Origin: JABFSS01 sp964449445
Lineage (GTDB): Bacteria; Patescibacteriota; Gracilibacteria; Peribacterales; Peribacteraceae
Length of the DNA stretch: 64,000 nt
Assembly: GCA_964449445.1 (NCBI GenBank)
Contig: CAYUZT010000001.1
Location: 62,001-126,000, forward strand
Direction: 5' to 3'
Shown: positions 54,107-61,801 of the stretch, piece by piece
Layout: the number at the start of each line of letters is the position of its first letter
Position numbering within the stretch: position 1 is the stretch's first letter
Position numbers and translations under genes: made by a program
The notes under the pieces: generated by a model
What the model was told of the DNA's origin: nothing
The model's database searches: none
What the model saw: the letters and a program-made list of their open reading frames with translations, nothing else

Positions 54107-54523
54107 ATGTCACTATTGCGCCTCTACCCATTTTTGATTCCGCTCGTTGTCGGTCTTTTGTGTGAAATCGTGAAGATTATCCATGAAGGACTCAAGACGG
54201 GGAACTGGCATGAGGGAATTTTCCGCGCAGGCGGCATGCCGAGCACGCACTCGGCTTTTGTCACATCACTTCTCATCGTCGTCTGGCAAAAACTGGGCGC
54301 AGAATCCACGGAGTTCGCCGTCGCATTCGTGTTCGCGTGCATCGTCTGGTACGATGCCATGCATTCGCGCAGGGCAGTGGGGGAACAGGCGGCAATCCTC
54401 AACCGTCTGCAGCAGTGGAAGCACTTCACGGAGCGGCTCGGTCACTCTGGAATGGAAGTTATTGGTGGAATTCTCTTTGGTGCAGCTGTCACGTGGATAG
54501 GCATTTGGCTAAGCACGCGATAA
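54107..54523 (+). CDS. DUF212 / divergent PAP2-family membrane protein
   Basis: A 138-residue protein matching the DUF212 pattern: FRAGGMPSTHSAFVTSLL (PAP2-like phosphatase motif), VWYDAMHSRRAVGEQAAILN, RLGHSGMEVIGGILFGAAVTWI. It lies 6 bp after the third large protein and likely belongs to the operon. It may hydrolyse a lipid phosphate. Confidence 0.85.
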   Translation: MSLLRLYPFLIPLVVGLLCEIVKIIHEGLKTGNWHEGIFRAGGMPSTHSAFVTSLLIVVWQKLGAESTEFAVAFVFACIVWYDAMHSRRAVGEQAAILNRLQQWKHFTERLGHSGMEVIGGILFGAAVTWIGIWLSTR

Positions 54524-55003
54524 GCGCGCACGCACGAGCACAATCACCCGCCTGATCGAATCGATGATCACCGGGATTTCTAGGTAATCGATCATGATCG
54601 CAATCCAGGCGATCCAGAAGGGGAGGAGCGTGTCGCGAGCGTTCCCCAAGAACTGTTCGACGACGAATTCGTCCGTGATCCAGAAGAGATGCAGCCACTG
54701 GGAGTTCAAGAGAAGCAGGAATAGGATTCCTTTCCAATGAACTTTCTTCCGCAGATCGTTGATGTACAGCAGGGACGTGCTGATGATCGCGGGAATTTCG
54801 GTGTAATCGACGGCAATCAGAATATTCTGAAAGAGAGGACCAGGAGAGAAATAGCTTTCGCCCACCAGTTTAAAAAGGACGACATGCGTCGCAAGCCAGT
54901 ACAAGTGGAAGATTTGCAGAAGGAACAGGGCGGTTGAGAGAAGCACGTGGAACGCATAGTGCCGTTCGTACCAGGACCAGAATCGAGTCAATTGGGTGGG
55001 CAT
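54509..55003 (-). CDS. Membrane protein, 164 aa
   Basis: Several membrane segments (HVLLSTALFLLQIFHLYWLATHVVLF, ILIAVDYTEIPAIISTSLLYI, ILFLLLLNSQWLHLFWI, FWIAWIAIMIDYLEIPVIIDSI). The last two contain a repeated YxEIPxII motif, so the protein seems made of two similar halves. TAGAAT lies 8 nt before ATG 55003, so I chose that start over longer frames. Converges with the DUF212 gene with a 15-bp overlap. Confidence 0.65.
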   Translation of the reverse strand: MPTQLTRFWSWYERHYAFHVLLSTALFLLQIFHLYWLATHVVLFKLVGESYFSPGPLFQNILIAVDYTEIPAIISTSLLYINDLRKKVHWKGILFLLLLNSQWLHLFWITDEFVVEQFLGNARDTLLPFWIAWIAIMIDYLEIPVIIDSIRRVIVLVRARLSRA

Positions 55004-55037
55004 TAATAAGGATTCTATCATCATGTACACTCCGTCC

Positions 55038-56789
55038 ATGCGCCTTTCCCAGCTCTTCACCAAAACATCGAAGGAATCCGCGTCCGATGCCGAGAGCAAG
55101 AACGCCGATCTGCTCACGCGCGGAGGATTCATCCACAAAACGATGGCAGGGGTGTATTCATTCCTTCCCCTCGGGATGCGCGTTCTGAGGAAAGTGGAGA
55201 ACATTTTGCGTGAGGAAATGGACAAGATCGGGTCGGAACTCCTGATGCCGCTGCTCACACCTACAGCCAATTGGGAAACGACAGGGCGCATCGAAAGCCT
55301 CGGCGTGCTCTTCCAAGCCACTCCTGCAAACACTGTATCGCTCAAGAATCACGATGCCCGGTATATTCTCGCACCCACGCACGAAGATATCGTTACGCCG
55401 CTCGTGCAGCGCTACGTGGTCAGCCACAAAGATCTTCCGTGCGCCACCTATCACATTCAGACGAAGTTCCGCAACGAGCCGCGAGCGAAATCGGGCATCA
55501 TGCGCGGCCGTGAATTCCGTATGAAGGATCTCTACAGCTTTCACACATCGGAGGAAGACATGATGAATTACTTCATGAACAAAGCGATCCCCGCGTACAC
55601 GGCGTACTTCAAGCGTATCGGCCTTGGTGATTTGACTGTGATTGCCCTCGCGTCAGGTGGAGATTTCAGTAAAGAGCCCTCTCGCGAGTTTCAGACTCGC
55701 TGCGAGACGGGGGAGGACATAATCTTCCACGTCCCGGGAACCGATATGTACTACAACCGCGAACTTGCGCCGAGCATGGCACCTCCGTGGAAAAACGAAA
55801 CAGAGGAGGAGAAACCCCGCAAAGATGTGCTCGGCAAAGGCATTATCGGTGTTACGGAACTGGCCAAGTTCCTGGGGATCGCCGAAGAGCACACCACCAA
55901 GACGATTCTCTTTGAGACCGACAAGGGCGCAATCGTCGCTGCATGCGTGCGTGGGAACTACGATATTCACGAAGATAAGCTCAAGCAGGTCCTGGGATCC
56001 TCTCTGCTCAGACTCGCTCCCGCAGAGGCGGTCAAGCGCGTCACGGGTGCAGAAGTCGGCTACGCGGGGCCCATCGGACTTCCCAAAGATGTCCGTGTCG
56101 TGTGGGACGACTCTACCAAAGGACGCAAGAACTTCGAATGTGGCGCGAACAAGACCGATCACCATAGCATCAACGTGAACTTTGGCCGCGATGTTCCCCT
56201 GCCGGAGCAATTCTTCGATATCAAAGTGGCAAGGGAAGGGGATATTCACCCGGAGTCCGGCAAGGTCTACGAAGTGTTCCGCGCGTCGGAGGTCGGAAAT
56301 GTGTTCACGCTCTATCGCAAATTCACCGATGCCTTCGGTTTTGTGTTCCGCGATACCGACGGCAAAGAAAAGCCGGTCTACATGGGATCGTACGGCATCG
56401 GCACAACGCGTATCGTCGGTGTGCTGGCCGAAATTTTCAATGACGAGCGCGGACTCTGCTGGCCGGAGGTCGTGGCTCCCGCGCGCGTGCATATTGTGGC
56501 ACTTGCCAAGACGAAAGAAGAAGAGTCCTATCGCGAGGCAGAGGCTCTCTACCATACGCTCCAGGAGCGGGGCATCGATTGCCTCCTAGATGACCGTCTG
56601 GATCAATCAGCTGGCTCAAAACTCGCCGACGCAGATCTGATCGGCGTGCCCACTCGGGTGCTTATTTCTCCCAAGACGATCGAGAAGAAGCAACTGGAGG
56701 TTAAGGACCGGAAGTCGGGGGAGGTGACGATGATCGGTCGCGAGGAATTCCTCCAAGGCGTCGTTGGAACTGCACCAGCACGTCGCTGA
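55038..56789 (+). CDS. proS: Proline--tRNA ligase (bacterial type)
   Basis: A 583-residue class II aminoacyl-tRNA synthetase. Motif 2/3 parts are visible (SGIMRGREFRMKDLYSFH, MGSYGIGTTRIVGVLAEIF), the INS editing domain lies between (KTILFETDKGAIVAACVRG, NFECGANKTDHHSINVNFGRD), and an anticodon-binding domain follows (PARVHIVALAKTKEEESYREAEALYHTLQERGI, LLDDRLDQSAGSKLADADLIGVPTRVLI). TACACT sits exactly 6 nt before ATG 55038 with TTAATA 17 bp upstream, and the family N-terminus is MRLSQLF, so I prefer this start over ATG 55023. Confidence 0.96.
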   Translation: MRLSQLFTKTSKESASDAESKNADLLTRGGFIHKTMAGVYSFLPLGMRVLRKVENILREEMDKIGSELLMPLLTPTANWETTGRIESLGVLFQATPANTVSLKNHDARYILAPTHEDIVTPLVQRYVVSHKDLPCATYHIQTKFRNEPRAKSGIMRGREFRMKDLYSFHTSEEDMMNYFMNKAIPAYTAYFKRIGLGDLTVIALASGGDFSKEPSREFQTRCETGEDIIFHVPGTDMYYNRELAPSMAPPWKNETEEEKPRKDVLGKGIIGVTELAKFLGIAEEHTTKTILFETDKGAIVAACVRGNYDIHEDKLKQVLGSSLLRLAPAEAVKRVTGAEVGYAGPIGLPKDVRVVWDDSTKGRKNFECGANKTDHHSINVNFGRDVPLPEQFFDIKVAREGDIHPESGKVYEVFRASEVGNVFTLYRKFTDAFGFVFRDTDGKEKPVYMGSYGIGTTRIVGVLAEIFNDERGLCWPEVVAPARVHIVALAKTKEEESYREAEALYHTLQERGIDCLLDDRLDQSAGSKLADADLIGVPTRVLISPKTIEKKQLEVKDRKSGEVTMIGREEFLQGVVGTAPARR

Positions 56790-57288
56790 TCAGTGACGCC
56801 ACTTGTTGTGCGCTGGGAATATAGCCGAGCTTAATCCCTGCGCCGGTTCCTTCCTTTAAATCGAAGTATAATTCCCCAAAGGGAAAGAGCCCCCAGTATT
56901 GTGTTCGCGCTCGTACAGACGCGAGGTTCTCCAAATTCATTTGTCGGATTTCCTGTCGGAAGAGCGACGACTGATTGACGATAACGAGCTTCTCGCTCGA
57001 AATCACGAGTTCATCGAACTGCCAGTCGATGAATGCGCGAAGCCACGAAAATCCCACAAAAATAATCCAGGTGACTGTGACTGCGATCGTGAGTGTTACC
57101 AGAGGAATTCCCAGATATACAGCGCCAATTGCGAGAGCGATCAGCACGATTGTCTTGAAGACCATTATGATGCTCCGCAGGAAAAATAGGAAGCCGTGGA
57201 AGCGTGCGCACGCAATCAGCTGCTCATCCTTGGAGAGGAAGCTCTGCGTGAGCTTCTTCATGTCCGTTTCCAGTGCGAAGATCCGCAT
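56701..57288 (-). CDS. Bacterial PH-domain membrane protein
   Basis: A 195-residue protein: a short helical start (MRIFALETDMKKLTQSFLSKDEQLIA), two membrane helices (about 35-85), then a bPH2 domain (DELVISSEKLVIVNQSSLFRQEIRQMNLENLASVRARTQYWGLFPFGELYF). The start at 57288 is confirmed by a paralogue at 63605 (MRLLALETN) and by TATAGT exactly 6 nt upstream. The C-terminal tail (residues about 167-195) is encoded by DNA antisense to proS codons; the two genes overlap by 89 bp. Confidence 0.85.
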   Translation of the reverse strand: MRIFALETDMKKLTQSFLSKDEQLIACARFHGFLFFLRSIIMVFKTIVLIALAIGAVYLGIPLVTLTIAVTVTWIIFVGFSWLRAFIDWQFDELVISSEKLVIVNQSSLFRQEIRQMNLENLASVRARTQYWGLFPFGELYFDLKEGTGAGIKLGYIPSAQQVASLISDVLVQFQRRLGGIPRDRSSSPPPTSGP

Positions 57289-57291
57289 GCA

Positions 57292-58251
57292 TCAACTATA
57301 CCCTTTTCTCATGTCCTGTTTTACCTGTTTCAGGAGCTTTCCTTTGGCGTCACTGATGGATGTTTCCCATTCCATGTTGATCTTCACTTCATACCGCGAG
57401 TCCGATTTCAGTGCGAGGGATATTTTCTGCCCTTTCTTCACGGCGAGAGGATCAAGAATAGGAAGATAGATCTGCTTCCAGTGGGTGGAGGGCTCAAAAG
57501 GACTCGTCGTAAGAGTGATGTTTCGGATCAGCGTCGTTTCCCACCACAGAGCGAAGCCGTAGAGAGCATGATCATGGTCTGCTTTCCATTCCACAATTTT
57601 TGATCGCACAGATTTGTTCTTAATTTCTGAGAATTCAATTGTATCCCACTCAACACCCCCTCCCCCCCAGCCCCCCTCCCCCCTGCGGGGGAGAGGGGGG
57701 AGAAGATCACTTTGCAGAATTTCCTTCACATACATATTATTCATACACAACTCCTTTGCAGCATTAAAGGTGAGGCCATGACCAACGCGATCCCAGACAT
57801 TGAGTTCATCGTAGAGGCGTGATGATGTCACGGGCGCGACAAATTGTCTGAGTGAGAGGGGGATCATGATGCCGCCGGGCTTCAGGAACCGGTGCGCATC
57901 ATTCAATGTTTCAATGATGTTCTCCTCGAGCGCGTAGTTGCCAAGCACTTCGCTGATCACGACATCGAACTTCGGAGGATTTTTGACTGCCGTGGAATGC
58001 GTCTGGAAAAATTTACAGCGCTTGATGCCGTTGTCTTTTGCCATCCTCTTACTGAGGGGCAGTGCGTCGGAGGTTTCGTAGAGATGACATTCCTTCGCGC
58101 CCAATTTCTCCGCAAGAAAACTCAAAAACCCGGTTCCCGAACCAATGTCAGCAATTGTTGTGACACCGGGTTTGATCACAGCCTTGAGTGCCTTATAGAA
58201 AGCGTCATTACGAATGCTATCGCCGAGGAGGAGACGTTGGAACTCAATCAC
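57292..58251 (-). CDS. PRMT-like class I methyltransferase
   Basis: A 319-residue SAM-dependent methyltransferase from GTG 58251 (TAAGAT exactly 6 nt upstream). SAM motif I is IADIGSGTGFLSFLAEKLG. SEVLGNYALEENIIETLNDAHRFLKPGG resembles the double-E region of protein arginine methyltransferases. The C-terminal beta-barrel part ends THWKQIYLPILDPLAVKKGQKISLALK, which resembles HW.Q.......v..G of PRMTs. A Pro/Gly-rich insert (LPPLPRRGEGGWGGGG) interrupts the barrel. Three genes away lies a helicase with an RGG-like tail, a natural PRMT substrate type. Function as a PRMT is inference. Confidence 0.72.
   Translation of the reverse strand: MIEFQRLLLGDSIRNDAFYKALKAVIKPGVTTIADIGSGTGFLSFLAEKLGAKECHLYETSDALPLSKRMAKDNGIKRCKFFQTHSTAVKNPPKFDVVISEVLGNYALEENIIETLNDAHRFLKPGGIMIPLSLRQFVAPVTSSRLYDELNVWDRVGHGLTFNAAKELCMNNMYVKEILQSDLLPPLPRRGEGGWGGGGVEWDTIEFSEIKNKSVRSKIVEWKADHDHALYGFALWWETTLIRNITLTTSPFEPSTHWKQIYLPILDPLAVKKGQKISLALKSDSRYEVKINMEWETSISDAKGKLLKQVKQDMRKGYS
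57655..57711. repeat. C-rich/G-rich palindrome in frame inside the PRMT-like gene
   Basis: C-rich arm (57655-57682) faces a G-rich arm (57686-57704) around ctgcggg. It adds about 18 residues in a gene whose neighbouring codons are AT-rich. It is similar in type to the one in the pyrophosphorylase gene. Confidence 0.65.
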
Positions 58252-58280
58252 ATGTGGATCTTAGCATTAATGTATGGAGA

Positions 58281-58415
58281 AAAATTCGAAATTCGAAGTA
58301 CGAAGCACGAAACAATTTTTAATAGGCAGAGAAACAAATACTCTCATTTCTGTTTTTTTATATTTTGTGAGATATAAGTATTTGTTTCAAATTTCTATTT
58401 TCTTGCTTCGGATTT
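58281..58415. repeat. Word repeats downstream of the four-helix-bundle gene
   Basis: Inverted-word copy at 58281-58315 (aattcgaaattcgaagtacg, gaagcacga) and direct copy at 58388-58415 (caaatttc...cttgcttcggattt). The latter repeats the one upstream of the gene with 24 of 28 matches. The gene thus sits inside its own repeat pair. AT-rich spacer around it has no other gene. Confidence 0.7.
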
Positions 58416-58803
58416 ATTTCTTCGTTGAATTGCGAAGAATTGCTCCAAAGATAAGTTCGAGCTCTTTTGCCTCTTGTAATAGTTTTTGCCTTTCTGACTG
58501 AAGTGCTTGTTGTGTTTCGATAAGCTGAAGCCAATACACGCTCTCTTTTGATTCTTTCCTGCATATTCGTATGTGCATCAAAAAGTCTTTGCTTCCTAAT
58601 GAGTTGTTCGCTTCCCGATAGTTTGCACCAATGGAACCCGACGAACGTAAAAGCTGCTTGCAGTCATCAACATTTACTAGCGTCTTTTTTAGTTTTCTGA
58701 TGAATGAGCGAACATTGTCCGAAAAACGGAGCGTTCTGTCTTCGAGATCAAAGCGAGGCCGTACACTTGCCGTTGGTGGCTGCATGGATGACATATCCAG
58801 CAC
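58414..58803 (-). CDS. Four-helix-bundle protein (S23/IVP, Avd-like family)
   Basis: A 129-residue helical protein matching the four-helix-bundle family: FIRKLKKTLVNVDDCKQLLRSSGSIGANYREANNSLGSKDFLMHIRICRKESKESVYWLQLIETQ. The SGSIGANYREA..S...KDF pattern is the family signature. Relatives are encoded in intervening sequences of 23S rRNA and resemble the Avd protein of diversity-generating retroelements. Here there is no rRNA or reverse transcriptase; the gene is flanked by word repeats. The start is uncertain (ATG 58803, 58794 or 58785). Confidence 0.85.
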   Translation of the reverse strand: MLDMSSMQPPTASVRPRFDLEDRTLRFSDNVRSFIRKLKKTLVNVDDCKQLLRSSGSIGANYREANNSLGSKDFLMHIRICRKESKESVYWLQLIETQQALQSERQKLLQEAKELELIFGAILRNSTKK

Positions 58804-58857
58804 AGCATAATTTGCGGTTTTGAGAGCACCAGATCCCTTGCCACATTTTAATTTATT

Positions 58858-58893
58858 GAATTTTTCAAATTTCGTATTTCGTGCTTCGGATTT
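58858..58893. repeat. Word repeat upstream of the four-helix-bundle gene
   Basis: gaatttttcaaatttcgtat then ttcgtgcttcggattt. It matches the direct copy at 58388-58415 and is an inverted version of the copy at 58281-58315. Confidence 0.7.
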
Positions 58894-58948
58894 GCTTCAA
58901 AATACCGTTTCTAAACGTTCCACACCCCTATGGAACGTCTACCCATTT

Positions 58949-60226
58949 TCACCGAAATCTCCGTCCTCCACCTCCATGTCGTCCCTGTCTTCGTCCATGA
59001 AATCCTCCTCCACGGTGTCCAGACTCCGGACGCTGTCCTCCCCATCGTGGCCGGTCATCATCTCGTCTGTCCGAGGGCTCTGCTTTGCGAGGCGGCGGGA
59101 GAGCTGGCAGAGGGGATCTGCGGATCTGTGAGCGCGTCAGACGCTCAATCGAGCGGATATCCTGGCTCTGATCGGGCGTCGCAAAGGAGATTGCGCGGCC
59201 TTCACGTCCAGCGCGTGCGGTGCGGCCGATGCGGTGGACGTAATCGCCCGGATCATCGGGGAGATCGAAGTTGATGACCACGGAGATACCCGTCACATCA
59301 ATCCCGCGCGCGGCGATGTCGGTTGCCACAAGAACCCGATATCGTCCGGCTTTAAATCCTTCCAGAGCCTCGCGCCGCTGCGCGAGTGACCTATTCGCGT
59401 GAATTTCGGCCGCAGCGTGTCCCATCGCGCGAAGCGATCTCGTCATTTTCTTTGCGCCGTGTTTCGTGCGCGAAAATACGAGCACCGATCCCGTGTATTC
59501 CTGCAGGAGTTTTTCCAAAAGCTGCAACTTCTCCTCGCGTCGGACGACGAAGATCTCCTGTTCCACTTTATCGGCCGTTGTTCCTGCGGGGGCTACTTCG
59601 ATACGCAGCGGCAACGCCATCTGCGACGTCGCAAGCGAGAGAATTTCCTTCGGCATTGTTGCCGAGAAGAGCATCGTCTGCCGCTGCTTGGGCACGTGCG
59701 CCAAAATCCGGTCGATCTGCGGCTTGAAGCCCATGTCGAGCATGCGGTCTGCTTCATCCAGCACCAAAATATTCACTTCCTTCAGCGTCACGGTGCGCTG
59801 TTCCAGATGATCGTTAAGGCGTCCCGGCGTTGCAATCAGAATCCGCGGGTTCTGCCGGAGCATGCCGCGTTGCAAATTCATCGATGCGCCGCCCACAAAG
59901 ACTGCTGTGCGAATATTGAGCGCCTGTGCGAACGGTTTCATCGCTTCTTCCACCTGATACGCCAGTTCGCGTGTGGGCAGAATGATCAGCCCCCTGCCGC
60001 CGTGCGCGGCAAGCCGCTGGAGCATCGGGATGCCGAACGCGAGCGTCTTCCCCGTTCCCGTCTGGGCGATGCCGATCACATCCTTTCCTTCAATGCCAAT
60101 GGGGATCGCCTGGTGTTGAATAGGGGTCGGTGTCGTGAATTTGAGCCGTACGAGGATCTGCTGAATGCCTGGGGCAATTCCGAGATTTGCGAATCCGCCG
60201 ATAGTGGCACTGACTGGTTGTTGCAT
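58949..60226 (-). CDS. DEAD-box RNA helicase (RhlE-like) with RGG-type tail
   Basis: A 425-residue RNA helicase. Q motif (FTTPTPIQHQAIP), Walker A AQTGTGKT, PTRELA, DEAD as LDEADRMLDMGF, SAT, and HRIGRTARAGREGRAISF are all present. The C-terminal 55 residues are Arg/Gly/Pro-rich (HRGGGFHGRRQGRHGGGGRRFR), the type of tail that binds RNA and is arginine-methylated in other organisms. The C-terminus is close to the repeat region, but the tail is not derived from those words. Confidence 0.95.
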   Translation of the reverse strand: MQQPVSATIGGFANLGIAPGIQQILVRLKFTTPTPIQHQAIPIGIEGKDVIGIAQTGTGKTLAFGIPMLQRLAAHGGRGLIILPTRELAYQVEEAMKPFAQALNIRTAVFVGGASMNLQRGMLRQNPRILIATPGRLNDHLEQRTVTLKEVNILVLDEADRMLDMGFKPQIDRILAHVPKQRQTMLFSATMPKEILSLATSQMALPLRIEVAPAGTTADKVEQEIFVVRREEKLQLLEKLLQEYTGSVLVFSRTKHGAKKMTRSLRAMGHAAAEIHANRSLAQRREALEGFKAGRYRVLVATDIAARGIDVTGISVVINFDLPDDPGDYVHRIGRTARAGREGRAISFATPDQSQDIRSIERLTRSQIRRSPLPALPPPRKAEPSDRRDDDRPRWGGQRPESGHRGGGFHGRRQGRHGGGGRRFR

Positions 60227-60266
60227 GCGTGTTCACGCAGCATAGCGTACTCTATTGCTCTAGCCT

Positions 60267-61487
60267 ATGAGCAAATACCCCATTATCACCATTAAGCCGG
60301 AGCGCGATTGGCCACTCCGTAATCACCACCACGCTATCTACAAGACGGCGATTGGCAAGATGCCCGACGTCAAAAACGGATCGATCGTCGAAGTGCGCAG
60401 CGACATGGGCGATTTCCTCTGCTACGCGATGATCAACATTCACGCGTACATCTGCGGGCGCGCAATTGCGTTTGAAGAGAAGGAAGATCCAATGATTTCG
60501 CTTCGAAAAAACATCGAGCGCGCCGTCGCGCTGCGCCGAACGCTCATCTCCGCGGAAGACACAAACGCGGTGCGATTGATCAATGCCGAGGGTGACGCGA
60601 TCCCCGGTCTCATCGTCGATCAATATGGGGACGTGCTTGTGATTCAATTCACGACGCTCGGGATGGATAAATTGCGCGAGTGGGTGGTGGATCTGCTCTG
60701 GGGCATCTGTACGCCAAAGGCGATTTACGAGAAATCGACGAGTGCGGCTCGCAAGAACGAGCGCATTGATCCGGTGGAAGGGTGGGTGAGAGGAGGGCCG
60801 AACTCGGGAACGGGAACGGGACCGGGAACGGATCTGGGAAATGGGATTCCTATTATGGAAAGGGGACTGAAATATGAGATTCACTTGAGTGGTAGTCAGA
60901 AGACGGGATTGTTTTTGGATCAACGCGAGATGCGGTCGCTCGTTCAATCATTTTCCAAGGGGCGGACAGTACTCGATTGCTGTAGCTACGTTGGTGGCTT
61001 CTCCCTCAATGCTCTCAAAGGTGGAGCACTCAGCGCGGACGCCGTGGATTATGATGCCGATGCGATTGCTCAGGCGAAGTGCCACATGGAAATGAATGGA
61101 GTGGATAGGAAAACATTCGGCTCCTACGCCGAAGATGTGTTCAACTTTCTCCGTCGCAAGCCTCTCCCTCGCGCGTATGACTTCATCATTCTGGATCCTC
61201 CCGCGTTTGCGAAGCGATCGACCGATCTGGATCAGGCGAAGAAGGCGTATACCGATATGAACCGCATGGCGATGGAGGCGCTTCCTCCCGGCGGCTTGCT
61301 GCTCACATGTTCCTGTTCGTACCAGGTAGATCCACCGCTCTTCCAGACGATCGTCTTCCACGCCGCGCGTCAGGCGAAGCGCAATGTGCGTATTCTCCAG
61401 CGTCACCGGCAGGCGTTCGATCATCCGGTGAATCTCTATCACCCAGAAGTCGATTATCTCAAGAGTCTTCTTCTGTGGGTGGAGTGA
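60267..61487 (+). CDS. 23S rRNA m5C methyltransferase, RlmI-like
   Basis: A 406-residue methyltransferase: N-terminal PUA-type domain (about 1-75), then AEGDAIPGLIVDQYGDVLVIQF, SGSQKTGLFLDQREMR, LDCCSYVGGFSLNALKGGA, DFIILDPPAF and LLLTCSCSYQVDPPLF. The DPPxF and Cys motifs are typical of RlmI (m5C1962). An insert of Gly/Thr/Pro (GTGTGPGTDLGNG) is encoded by tandem gggaac/gggacc words at 60797-60842. Divergent from the helicase across a short spacer. Confidence 0.9.
   Translation: MSKYPIITIKPERDWPLRNHHHAIYKTAIGKMPDVKNGSIVEVRSDMGDFLCYAMINIHAYICGRAIAFEEKEDPMISLRKNIERAVALRRTLISAEDTNAVRLINAEGDAIPGLIVDQYGDVLVIQFTTLGMDKLREWVVDLLWGICTPKAIYEKSTSAARKNERIDPVEGWVRGGPNSGTGTGPGTDLGNGIPIMERGLKYEIHLSGSQKTGLFLDQREMRSLVQSFSKGRTVLDCCSYVGGFSLNALKGGALSADAVDYDADAIAQAKCHMEMNGVDRKTFGSYAEDVFNFLRRKPLPRAYDFIILDPPAFAKRSTDLDQAKKAYTDMNRMAMEALPPGGLLLTCSCSYQVDPPLFQTIVFHAARQAKRNVRILQRHRQAFDHPVNLYHPEVDYLKSLLLWVE
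60797..60842. repeat. Tandem GGGAAC words in frame inside the RlmI-like gene
   Basis: Words gggaacgggaacgggacc and gggaacggatctggg encode GTGTGPGTDLG in a linker between the substrate domain and SAM domain. Related to the word-built repeats between genes but without an inverted partner. Confidence 0.6.
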
Positions 61488-61507
61488 GCGGAGTACAATC
61501 GGGAGTG

Positions 61508-61801
61508 ATGTACCTCACCTCCGTCCGTCATCGGGTCAAAGACTTCGCCATTTGGAAGAAGGCGTTTGATGCCAATGTGCCGATGCTCGAAAAAAATGGG
61601 GTGCTGGGCACATGGATCGTGCAAAAAGACGACGATCCGTTAGACGTAACGATCATCAATACCTGGCCTGCCCGAAAAAATTGGGATGACTTCATTGCTT
61701 CACACAACTTCACAGGCCCCGAAGACATCAAAAGACATCAAGAGAAGGGAGGTGCGATCGGGGAGCCGGAGTTTGTAGGAGGAGAAGTGGTCGACTCCTA
61801 A
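61508..61801 (+). CDS. Small alpha/beta-barrel (ABM-like) protein, 97 aa
   Basis: A short ferredoxin-like/dimeric alpha-beta barrel protein: MYLTSVRHRVKDFAIWKKAFDANVPMLEKNGVLGTWIVQKDDDPLDVTIINTWPARKNWDDFIASHNF. Relatives include cyanase-like or monooxygenase-type small proteins; function unknown. Start ATG 61508 has TACAAT 8 nt upstream. Confidence 0.65.
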   Translation: MYLTSVRHRVKDFAIWKKAFDANVPMLEKNGVLGTWIVQKDDDPLDVTIINTWPARKNWDDFIASHNFTGPEDIKRHQEKGGAIGEPEFVGGEVVDS

